Below, piece after piece: positions 48,044 to 55,438 of a stretch of 64,000 nt of DNA (its first letter is position 1; every line of letters starts with the position of its first letter). Source of the DNA: Achromobacter pestifer (lineage in GTDB: Bacteria > Pseudomonadota > Gammaproteobacteria > Burkholderiales > Burkholderiaceae_B); contig NZ_CADIJX010000003.1 of NCBI RefSeq assembly GCF_902859625.1, positions 744,001 to 808,000 on the forward strand. Reading direction: 5' to 3'. The notes under the pieces are model-generated. The model was not told the origin of the DNA, searched no databases, and saw nothing but the letters and a program-made list of their open reading frames with translations. The position numbers and the translations under genes were made by a program.

Positions 48044-49048
48044 ATGCCTGACCTTACTCTCGAACCTCAAGCTGTCCACAGCCCCAACACGCGCCACGCG
48101 ATATTCATCGTGGCAACGCTGAACCCGGGCGCCGCTGCTGCTGAAACCGTTCGTGGCTGGTGCGCCGATGTGGCGGCGCGCGTGCGCACCGTAGGGACTC
48201 GGGCTCCCGAGCAAAATCTGTCCTGTGTCTGTGCCTTCGGTTCTGATGCCTGGGATGCGCTGTACGGAAAGCCGCGCCCTGCGTCCCTGCATCCTTTCCG
48301 CGTGTTCGGCGAAGGCGCGCGCGTGGCCGTGTCCACCCCGGGCGATCTGCTGCTGCATATCCGCGCCGATTCCATGGATCTTTGCTTCGAGCTGGCCACG
48401 ATCCTGATAAACGACCTGGGCGATGCGATAACGGTGGTTGATGAAGTTCACGGCTTCCGTTACTTCGACCGGCGAGCCATCATCGGCTTTGTCGACGGCA
48501 CCGAAAACCCGGAAGGACGTGAAGCAGTCAACTTCACCATCATCGGTGACGAAGACGCGGAATTCGCGGGCGGCAGCTATGTGCTGGTGCAGAAGTATCT
48601 GCACGACATGACCGGCTGGAACGCGCTGACGGTTGAAAACCAGGAGGGCATCATCGGCCGGCACAAGCTGTCGAACGTGGAGCTGGACGACGACATCAAG
48701 CCGGCGTCCTCGCACAGCGCATTGACGACGCTGGAAGAGAATGGTCAAGAGGTAAAGATCTTGCGCGACAACATGCCGTTCGGCCGCCCGGGCGTGGGCG
48801 AATTCGGTACGTATTTCATCGGCTACGCGCGTTCGCCCGCCCCGATCGAGCAGATGCTTGAAAACATGTTCGTGGGCCGGCCGGTGGGCAACTACGACCG
48901 TCTGCTGGATTTCAGCCGCGCCGTGACGGGCAGCCTGTTCTTCGTGCCCTCAGCGGAACTGCTGGAATCGCTGGAAACGCGCGTGGCCTGTGAGCAAGCA
49001 CCGGAGCAGGCTACGGCTATTGTTTCACCTTCGATGGCGCGTCCATAG
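48044..49048 (+). CDS. DyP-type heme peroxidase (YfeX-like)
   Basis: This 334-residue protein has the DyP signature in IIGFVDGTENPEGREA (distal Asp of GxxDG). The block RHKLSNVELDDDIKPASSHS includes candidate proximal His residues, and MPFGRPGVGEFGTYFIGYARS follows with the distal Arg region. There is no Tat signal, so it is a cytoplasmic B-type enzyme like YfeX. It would use H2O2 to oxidise dyes, porphyrinogens or similar compounds. It appears monocistronic. Confidence 0.9.
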   Translation: MPDLTLEPQAVHSPNTRHAIFIVATLNPGAAAAETVRGWCADVAARVRTVGTRAPEQNLSCVCAFGSDAWDALYGKPRPASLHPFRVFGEGARVAVSTPGDLLLHIRADSMDLCFELATILINDLGDAITVVDEVHGFRYFDRRAIIGFVDGTENPEGREAVNFTIIGDEDAEFAGGSYVLVQKYLHDMTGWNALTVENQEGIIGRHKLSNVELDDDIKPASSHSALTTLEENGQEVKILRDNMPFGRPGVGEFGTYFIGYARSPAPIEQMLENMFVGRPVGNYDRLLDFSRAVTGSLFFVPSAELLESLETRVACEQAPEQATAIVSPSMARP

Positions 49049-49249
49049 TCGGGCGTCGCGCGCATGGCAGGTCCTACGACTAAAGACCGATGCGCCCGCA
49101 CTGGTCCGCTGCTACTGTCCGCCCAGAGCAGATAGGCGATTGGGGCCATGGTTCTCCGTCAGCATTGCAACGCGGCAGAGCCGCGCGTCAGCGGCTGCTC
49201 GGCCGACGCTGGCGCGGTTTCCTCCGCCAGCATGCATCAGGAGAATCAT

Positions 49250-49444
49250 ATGAAGAAGACCCATCAGCCGGAATCGGCAGGCAAGACGCAGGACCTTCAA
49301 GTTGAACCCTTGACCGCTGAAGAGATTCAGCAAGTCAGCGGGGGCGGGGGCTCGGGCCGTCTCAGCTTCGTGAACATCCAACCCAGCTCCGGTCGCCAGG
49401 GGGCAACGCTTGGGGCGGGCAAGGCGTTCCACTTCGCTTCCTGA
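49250..49444 (+). CDS. Double-glycine-leader peptide precursor (microcin- or pheromone-like)
   Basis: The ATG at 49250 has AGGAG at ideal spacing; an in-frame ATG at 49232 lies upstream of that ribosome binding site and is unlikely. The 64-residue product has an acidic leader ending LTAEEIQQVSGG (residues 21-32), which fits LSxxELxxIxGG at every key position. The predicted mature peptide (33-64) has seven Gly, no Cys, no acidic residues, Arg37, Arg49 and Lys58, and ends KAFHFAS. The next genes encode its adaptor and its C39-peptidase exporter, so export with leader removal is very likely. The core resembles no peptide I can name. No immunity gene is evident. Confidence 0.8.
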   Translation: MKKTHQPESAGKTQDLQVEPLTAEEIQQVSGGGGSGRLSFVNIQPSSGRQGATLGAGKAFHFAS

Positions 49445-49451
49445 TCCCACT

Positions 49452-49475
49452 GGCGCCGGTGTGCCAGGCGCCTTT
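49452..49475 (+). terminator. Possible attenuator hairpin between precursor and exporter genes
   Basis: GGCGCC (49452-49457) and GGCGCC (49467-49472) pair around a 9-nt loop and are followed by TTT. It starts 8 nt after the precursor stop. A partial terminator here would give more precursor than exporter mRNA. Confidence 0.4.
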
Positions 49476-49545
49476 CATGGGGCACTACCTCGCGGCGGCG
49501 CGGCCGTCGCGTGCCCCTTCACGGCGGGTTCCAGGCCTCTCCCAG

Positions 49546-50799
49546 ATGTCGCTCTATCGCAAACAGGCGCTTGCCGCGCAACGTTCCGTCGGACTGGGCG
49601 ATATCGTCCTGATTCGGCCGGTGTCGTTCGCCATGGTTACCCTCGTGCTGGGCGGCTTCGTGCTGGCCGTGTGCCTGTTCCTGGCGTTTGGCACCTACAC
49701 CAAGCGCGCGACGGTCAGCGGCCAGCTTGCTCCGGATACAGGCTTGCTCAAACTCTACGTGCCGCAGGCTGGCGTGGTGCTGGAGCGGCCGGTGCAAGAG
49801 GGCCAGCACGTCACCGCGGGCGACGTGTTGTATGTCGTATCCGGCGACCAGCAAAGCGCGCTGGGCGACACACAGCAAGTCATCAGCGGACAGATTCGGC
49901 AGCGCGAGGACAGCCTGCGTCAAGCGCGCCAAAAGACCTTGCTGCTACAGCAAAGTGAACACGACAACTTGGCGGCGGGTATCCGCGGTCTGACATCGCA
50001 ACTTGCGGCGATCGACAGTCAGATAGACGGTCAGCGTGGCCGGATAAAACTGGCCGAGGACAGCGCCCAGCGCTATCGAAACTTGATGGAAAAGGGCTAT
50101 TTGTCGCCGGAGGAGTCAGACCAGAAACGGGCCGAGTTGCTGGAACAGCGCAACCAGCTCCAGGCCTTGCTGCGGGATCGAATCGGCATTGCCATGGACT
50201 TGTCCAACCGCAAGACCCAGCTTGCCGACCTGACCTTGCGCCAACAGAATCAGCTGGCCCAACTGGACCGCGATCTGGCTGGCGTGGCGGTGGACCTGAC
50301 CCAGAGTGAAGCCAAGCGGCGTGTCGTCGTGACGGCGCCGCAGGCGGGCGTGCTGACGGCCGTCACGGCCGAGGTGGGCCAGGCCGTCGATACCCGGCGT
50401 CCGTTGGCCACGATCGTGCCGGACGGCGCCACGCTGCTGGCCGAGCTTTATGCGCCCAGCCGCGCGGTGGGCTTCGTGGCGCCGGGCGATGCGGTACTGA
50501 TCCGCCTGGCCGCCTACCCGTACCAGACGTTCGGCCAGCAGTCCGGCGTGGTGCGGACGGTAACCCGCAGCGCATTGCCGGAATGGCAGATGAACGACGG
50601 CGCGGCAAGCGAAGAGGGCAAAGATAAGGAAGCGATGTATCGGATCACCGTGACGCTGGACGCGCCGGCGCGCGGGCCGCAGGGACAGGTTCTGACCTTG
50701 CGGCCAGGCATGCGGCTGGATGCGGATCTGCTTCAGCAGACGCGCCGCCTGTACCAATGGGCGTTTGATCCCGCCTATCGATTGTCGGGGAAACTGTGA
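49546..50799 (+). CDS. HlyD-family membrane-fusion protein of a peptide exporter
   Basis: The start is taken at ATG 49546 (MSLYRKQALAAQRSVG); a GTG at 49459 or ATG at 49477 would add an unlikely Arg/Pro-rich stretch. The 417-residue product has one membrane anchor (about 26-47), a biotinyl-lipoyl half (TGLLKLYVPQAGVVLERPVQ), a long coiled coil (about 120-260) and the return half KRRVVVTAPQAGVLTAVTAE. It ends with a beta-barrel region containing PGMRLDADLLQQTRRLYQW. It is the CvaA-type adaptor linking the ABC exporter to a TolC channel encoded elsewhere. Confidence 0.87.
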   Translation: MSLYRKQALAAQRSVGLGDIVLIRPVSFAMVTLVLGGFVLAVCLFLAFGTYTKRATVSGQLAPDTGLLKLYVPQAGVVLERPVQEGQHVTAGDVLYVVSGDQQSALGDTQQVISGQIRQREDSLRQARQKTLLLQQSEHDNLAAGIRGLTSQLAAIDSQIDGQRGRIKLAEDSAQRYRNLMEKGYLSPEESDQKRAELLEQRNQLQALLRDRIGIAMDLSNRKTQLADLTLRQQNQLAQLDRDLAGVAVDLTQSEAKRRVVVTAPQAGVLTAVTAEVGQAVDTRRPLATIVPDGATLLAELYAPSRAVGFVAPGDAVLIRLAAYPYQTFGQQSGVVRTVTRSALPEWQMNDGAASEEGKDKEAMYRITVTLDAPARGPQGQVLTLRPGMRLDADLLQQTRRLYQWAFDPAYRLSGKL

Positions 50800-52976
50800 C
50801 GATGCTTGAACGCCTGACGCTGGGCGTCAAACGGCGCGTGCCCAGGCTGCTGCAAACCGAGGCAGCCGAATGCGGCCTGGCCTGTGTGGGGATGGTTGCC
50901 GGGTTTCACGGGCATCACCAAAGCCTGGCGAGTCTGCGCGGGCGCTTTCCGATATCGCTGAAAGGTTCCACGTTGGCGACCTTGATCCACGTGGCCAGCC
51001 AGTTGGGATTGGCATCCCGGCCGGTCAAGGCGGGGTTGGGGGCGTTGAGCAAACTGAAGCTGCCTTGCATCCTGCATTGGGAATTCAACCATTTCGTGGT
51101 GCTGACCGATATCAACGGCCGGTCGGCGACGCTGATCGATCCCGCATCCGGCATCCGCAAGTGTGCGATCAGCGAGCTGTCGGCGTCGTATACCGGTGTG
51201 GCGCTTGAACTCTGGCCCACGCCGGATTTCCAGACCGCCAACGAAACCAAGCCGGTACGGCTGCGTGAGCTGACGGGACGGGTCACGGGCCTGGGTGCGG
51301 CATTTTCGCAAGTGCTATTGCTGGCGCTGGCGTTGGAAGTGCTGACGGTGGTGCAACCCTTCTTCCTGCAATGGGTCGTGGACCACGTGTTGAACACGGG
51401 CGATAGAGACCTATTGACCACGCTGGCAATCGCCTTCGGACTGCTGATGGTGATGCTGCAACTGACATCGGTGGCGCGCAGCTGGATGCTGATGTTCATG
51501 GGCACGACGCTGAACCTGCAATGGCGCAGCAACGTCTTCACGCACCTGCTGCGACTGCCGGTGGGCTATTTTGAAAAAAGGCACCTGGGCGACATCGTGT
51601 CGCGTTTTGGCGCTATCGATGCCATTCAACGCACCGTCACCACGTCATTCCTGGAAGCGTTGCTGGATGGCATCGTCATGGTGATCACGCTGGTGCTGAT
51701 GTTCCTTTACAGCCCGCCGCTTGCGTGGATCGCCGTGGGGGCCATGGTGTTGTACGGGGTGGCCCGTTGGTCCGGCTATGCCTCGTTGCGCTATGCCACC
51801 GAGGAACACATCATCCACGCCGCCAAGGAACAATCCCATTTTCTGGAAACGGTGCGAGGCGTCAAAGCCATCAAGCTCTTCCAGCATCAGGATGACCGCC
51901 GGTCGCGCTGGCTGGCCTTGCTGGTCAACGAAATCAACGCGGATCTGCGCGTGCAGAAATGGGCGCTGTTCTTTCGCACATTCAACGGCCTGTTGTTTGG
52001 CCTGTCGTCGATCGCGATTCTTTGGCTGGGCGCGCGGTTGGTGCTGGACGGCCAGTTCACCGTTGGCGCCTTGCTGGCATTCATCGTCTACAAGACCTTG
52101 TTCGATAAGCGCGTGGCCGCATTGTTGGATAAATTCGTGGATGTGAAAATGCTGCGCCTGCAAGGCGAGCGGCTGGCGGATATCGTGCGCGAGACGCCGG
52201 AACCCGTGGACGAGACACCGCGTGCGGGCGGCGCCGTGATACGGTCGCCAGCGATCGAGGTACGCAATCTGCGCTTTCGCTACAGCCCGCAGGAGCCCTA
52301 CGTTCTAGACGGCGTCAACTTCCGCATTGAACCTGGCGAGGCCGTCGCCATCACCGGCCCGTCCGGCGGCGGCAAGACGACGCTGATCAATATCCTGTTG
52401 GGCATCCTGCCGCCCAGCGAAGGCGAGGTGCTGGTGGATGGCGTCCCGGTGCGCGGGCTGGGCGCGGCGGCCCTGCGCAGAATGGCCGGCACGGTATTGC
52501 AGGACGATGTGTTGTTCGCGGGCTCCATCGGCGAGAACATCAGCTTCTTCGATCCCCAACATGATTCCGACCGCGCGCGGCAATGCGCCGAGACCGCCGC
52601 CATCCATGACGACATCTGCGCGATGCCGATGGGATACAACACGTTGGTCGGGGAGTTGGGCACCGTATTGTCTGGTGGTCAGAAGCAGCGCGTGTTGCTG
52701 GCGCGGGCCTTGTACAAGCAACCGGCGTTGCTATTCCTGGACGAAGCGACCAGCCATCTGGACATCGAGCGGGAACGAGTGGTCAACATGGCCGTCGCCA
52801 AATTGGCGATGACGCGGGTGATCGTGGCGCATCGGCCGGATACCATTGCCGCGGCGGGACGCGAGATCACGTTGGTGGAAGGCAGGATCGCCGCCGATAG
52901 CGGGAGTGCAGCGCTTAGATTGGCTTGCCGAACACGCCGCCGCGCCGAGCCACAAGTGTCGCCTGTGTTCGATTAA
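50796..52976 (+). CDS. Peptidase-containing ABC transporter (C39 type, CvaB-like)
   Basis: The GTG start overlaps the adaptor stop (GTGA). The 726-residue product has an N-terminal C39 peptidase: Gln20 and catalytic Cys26 in LLQTEAAECGLACVG, His99 in WEFNHFVVL and Asp115 in LIDPASG, so the catalytic set is complete. Six membrane helices follow (about 160-450). The ATPase has Walker A GPSGGGKTT, signature LSGGQKQR, Walker B LLFLDEATSHLD and an H-loop in IVAHRPDT. It should cut the double-glycine leader and export the peptide. Its 3' end overlaps a convergent response-regulator gene by 62 nt. Confidence 0.92.
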   Translation: MTMLERLTLGVKRRVPRLLQTEAAECGLACVGMVAGFHGHHQSLASLRGRFPISLKGSTLATLIHVASQLGLASRPVKAGLGALSKLKLPCILHWEFNHFVVLTDINGRSATLIDPASGIRKCAISELSASYTGVALELWPTPDFQTANETKPVRLRELTGRVTGLGAAFSQVLLLALALEVLTVVQPFFLQWVVDHVLNTGDRDLLTTLAIAFGLLMVMLQLTSVARSWMLMFMGTTLNLQWRSNVFTHLLRLPVGYFEKRHLGDIVSRFGAIDAIQRTVTTSFLEALLDGIVMVITLVLMFLYSPPLAWIAVGAMVLYGVARWSGYASLRYATEEHIIHAAKEQSHFLETVRGVKAIKLFQHQDDRRSRWLALLVNEINADLRVQKWALFFRTFNGLLFGLSSIAILWLGARLVLDGQFTVGALLAFIVYKTLFDKRVAALLDKFVDVKMLRLQGERLADIVRETPEPVDETPRAGGAVIRSPAIEVRNLRFRYSPQEPYVLDGVNFRIEPGEAVAITGPSGGGKTTLINILLGILPPSEGEVLVDGVPVRGLGAAALRRMAGTVLQDDVLFAGSIGENISFFDPQHDSDRARQCAETAAIHDDICAMPMGYNTLVGELGTVLSGGQKQRVLLARALYKQPALLFLDEATSHLDIERERVVNMAVAKLAMTRVIVAHRPDTIAAAGREITLVEGRIAADSGSAALRLACRTRRRAEPQVSPVFD

Positions 52977-53544
52977 GCACGCCTAGCGTGCCCAGGATGG
53001 CGGAGACATGCGTCTTGACCGTCTTTTCGGTCATGTTCAGCCGCTCGGATATTTCCTTGTTGCGAAGGCCGTCGCACATCAGCCGCAAGACTTCGCTTTG
53101 CCGAGGCGTCAGTGCAAGCAGCAGGGCGGCTTCGTCTTGTGAGGTGGCCGTTGCGTTCACGCCGGATGCGGTGCGCGGCGCTGCATGGATTCCTTCCAGG
53201 GCAGCGGCCAGTTCTTGGCAACTGGCCGATTTGTTCAAGAAGCCTCCCGCGCCAGCTTCCAGCGCGCGGCGCTCGTCCTCGGGATCCTGCGAGGCGGACA
53301 GGACCAGGATGCGCAACTGCGAACGTCGTTGGCGCAGGCGCTGCAAGAGCGCCGCGCCGGCCATGTCCGGCAAGTAGTAATCCATGATGACGCTGCCGAT
53401 GCCGTCATGGCGATCCAGCACGTCCAGGGCCTCCTGGCCGCTGGCGGCGGGGTGGATGGTCAAACCAGGCATGGCATGGGCCAATGCCATGATGAGCGCC
53501 TCGCGAAACATGGCATGGTCATCGATGAGCAATACGGGCGTCAT
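52915..53544 (-). CDS. LuxR/NarL-family response regulator
   Basis: This 209-residue protein has a receiver domain (LLIDDHAMFREALIMALAHA, phospho-Asp in VIMDYYLPDMAGAALLQRL, Lys in GFLNKSASCQELAAAL) and a C-terminal LuxR helix-turn-helix (LTPRQSEVLRLMCDGLRNKE, ISERLNMTEKTVKTHVSAIL). Its start overlaps the stop of the hybrid kinase (53541-53544), so it is the output of that kinase. Its 3' end overlaps the exporter gene on the other strand. Control of the peptide locus is a fair guess from position only. Confidence 0.9.
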   Translation of the reverse strand: MTPVLLIDDHAMFREALIMALAHAMPGLTIHPAASGQEALDVLDRHDGIGSVIMDYYLPDMAGAALLQRLRQRRSQLRILVLSASQDPEDERRALEAGAGGFLNKSASCQELAAALEGIHAAPRTASGVNATATSQDEAALLLALTPRQSEVLRLMCDGLRNKEISERLNMTEKTVKTHVSAILGTLGVLNRTQATLVARRGGVFGKPI

Positions 53545-55370
53545 TCGGCGTCTCCGTGGAATGGTTGAGTGGCGGCTCCTTGCAGCAGGCTCGTCACCCG
53601 TTCGCGCAATGCCGGCACTTCTACCGGCTTGTGCAATAGGGGGATGCCGCGCGCGGCCGCTTCCGCCAGCCGCGCCGGATCGGTGTCGCCGCTGACCAGC
53701 AGGGCGGGCAGGTCCGGATCGTTGTATTCCTCGCGCAGCCGGTCAATGACGTGAATGCCCGTTTCGTGATCGCGCAGGCGATAGTCGCTGACGATCAGGG
53801 CAGGGCGCTCGGCCAGTGGCAGCACGCGCTCAAGCAAGGCATTCCCGCTGGTCGCCGCGATGACGCGGCATCCCCAGCTTTCAAATAGCATGGTCAGCCC
53901 GGCCAGGTTTTGGGCATCGTCATCCACCAATAGCGCCAACTGCCCGTGCAACCCGGCCTGCTGTGCCTGGGACTGCGGAGACGCCAGGCTGGGGTCGGGC
54001 ACAAGCGTGCCGGACTCGACGGCGTGCGTCACCGGAACCGTCACCATGAAGACCGTTCCCAGCCCTTCCTCGGAACGCAACGCCAGCGCATGGCCCAGTA
54101 GCTGCGCAGTACGCCGGACAATGGCCAGTCCCAGCCCCAATCCCTTGCTGCGGTCCCGTTCCGGATTGCCGAGTTGGTGGAATTCCCAAAAGATCCGTTC
54201 TTGTTCAGATGTCGGGATGCCCGGCCCGTTGTCCCAGACTTCGATGCGCAGCTGGCCGGCGCTGCGGCGGCAGCCCACCAGCACGCGGCCTCCTGCCGTA
54301 TGCATGATGGCGTTGCTGATCAGGTTGCGCAGAATGCGTTCCAGCAGCACAGGGTCCGAGAACACGCTGGCGGAGCAGGCACGCACGCGCAGCGACATGC
54401 CTTTTTCCCGGGCTTGCGGCGCGTATTCGGTGCGTAGCTGGTCCAGCAACGGGTCAATGCGGAACCCTAGCCAGCGGGGCTCAATGACGCCGGCATCCAG
54501 TCGGGACAAGTTCAGCAGGGCATCAAACAAATGCCCCATGGCCGAGATGGCACTTGCGATGTTGTCCACCAGGTAGCGGCCGTGGCGGGACAGGGATTCG
54601 TTGGTCAGCAGGCCCAGGAACAGGTTCACGGCATGGACGGGTTGTCGCAGGTCATGGCTGGCGGCGGCAAGAAAACGGGATTTCTCAAGATCGCTGCGCT
54701 CGGCGGCGATCTTTTCCTGGCGTACCTGATCCAGCAGCGCCAAATTCTCATAGCCCAAACGCAACGCATCCAGGTGCGTGCGGTTCATGCGGTGGATGAA
54801 GGCCAGAGTGGCGACCAGGTACGCCAGCCCGCCCGTCACCAGGGCCAGGTGGATGGCGGAAGGCTGCGCCGCCAACGCGATGAACATCGGGGCGAAGGCC
54901 GGCACTTCAAATGCATACATCACCGGCAACAGCATGTAGTTTGAATAGATGGCGCCCGTGCCAAGACCGAACAGGATGACGATGAAAAACAGCTGATATT
55001 CCAGCGGAACGAAAAACGTCCAATAGGCAAACGGCAGGCCCCAAAGCACGCCCGAACACAGGTTGCCCACCCACATGCGCCGGACCCAACGCCGGGCTGC
55101 TGTGGGGTCGGCACGGTGGCGGTCATAGGCGACCATGGCGGCCACGCGCAGCAGGCCTACCGTCAGCGTGGCGCCGATCCACCACAGCACTTCATGCAGG
55201 GGCAGCACTCCGTGCAAGGCATAGGCCGAAAAGCATGCCGATATCAGCGAGCCCGCCAGCGCGAACGGGAAGCTGCGGCGCAGGGCATCCACCTGCACTT
55301 GATGGATCCGGGCGGCGTGCAATGGGGCGGAAGGAGTGGCGGAAGAAGACGGGCCGGTAGTGGGCTGCAC
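53541..55370 (-). CDS. Hybrid sensor histidine kinase with C-terminal receiver
   Basis: The start is taken at GTG 55370 (609 residues); no ATG in frame fits. The N-terminal third has about six membrane helices (FPFALAGSLISACFSAYALHG, LFFIVILFGLGTGAIYSNYML and others). Then come the phospho-acceptor domain FLAAASHDLRQPVHAVNLFL, the ATP-binding boxes RNLISNAIMHTAGG, DNGPGIP and GLGLGLAIV, and a receiver with LALLVDDDAQ and SDYRLRDHETG. Kinases with the DLRQP box often pair with a LuxR-type regulator, as here. The ligand is unknown, and sensing through the membrane helices is likely. Confidence 0.87.
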   Translation of the reverse strand: MQPTTGPSSSATPSAPLHAARIHQVQVDALRRSFPFALAGSLISACFSAYALHGVLPLHEVLWWIGATLTVGLLRVAAMVAYDRHRADPTAARRWVRRMWVGNLCSGVLWGLPFAYWTFFVPLEYQLFFIVILFGLGTGAIYSNYMLLPVMYAFEVPAFAPMFIALAAQPSAIHLALVTGGLAYLVATLAFIHRMNRTHLDALRLGYENLALLDQVRQEKIAAERSDLEKSRFLAAASHDLRQPVHAVNLFLGLLTNESLSRHGRYLVDNIASAISAMGHLFDALLNLSRLDAGVIEPRWLGFRIDPLLDQLRTEYAPQAREKGMSLRVRACSASVFSDPVLLERILRNLISNAIMHTAGGRVLVGCRRSAGQLRIEVWDNGPGIPTSEQERIFWEFHQLGNPERDRSKGLGLGLAIVRRTAQLLGHALALRSEEGLGTVFMVTVPVTHAVESGTLVPDPSLASPQSQAQQAGLHGQLALLVDDDAQNLAGLTMLFESWGCRVIAATSGNALLERVLPLAERPALIVSDYRLRDHETGIHVIDRLREEYNDPDLPALLVSGDTDPARLAEAAARGIPLLHKPVEVPALRERVTSLLQGAATQPFHGDAE

Positions 55371-55438
55371 GGGTCTGGAAGGGCTTCGCGCGAGAGGGTC
55401 GGGGACCAGGCATTCCCGGGCCTGAACGTTGACGGATT

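Noticed and set aside
49250..49444. Precursor as a lanthipeptide or other Cys-crosslinked RiPP
   Set aside because: The core has no Cys, and no LanM, LanBC, radical-SAM or YcaO gene lies nearby.
49459..49545. Longer N-terminus of the HlyD adaptor starting at a GTG
   Set aside because: The added residues are Arg/Pro/Ala-rich, unlike the family, and overlap the hairpins after the precursor gene.
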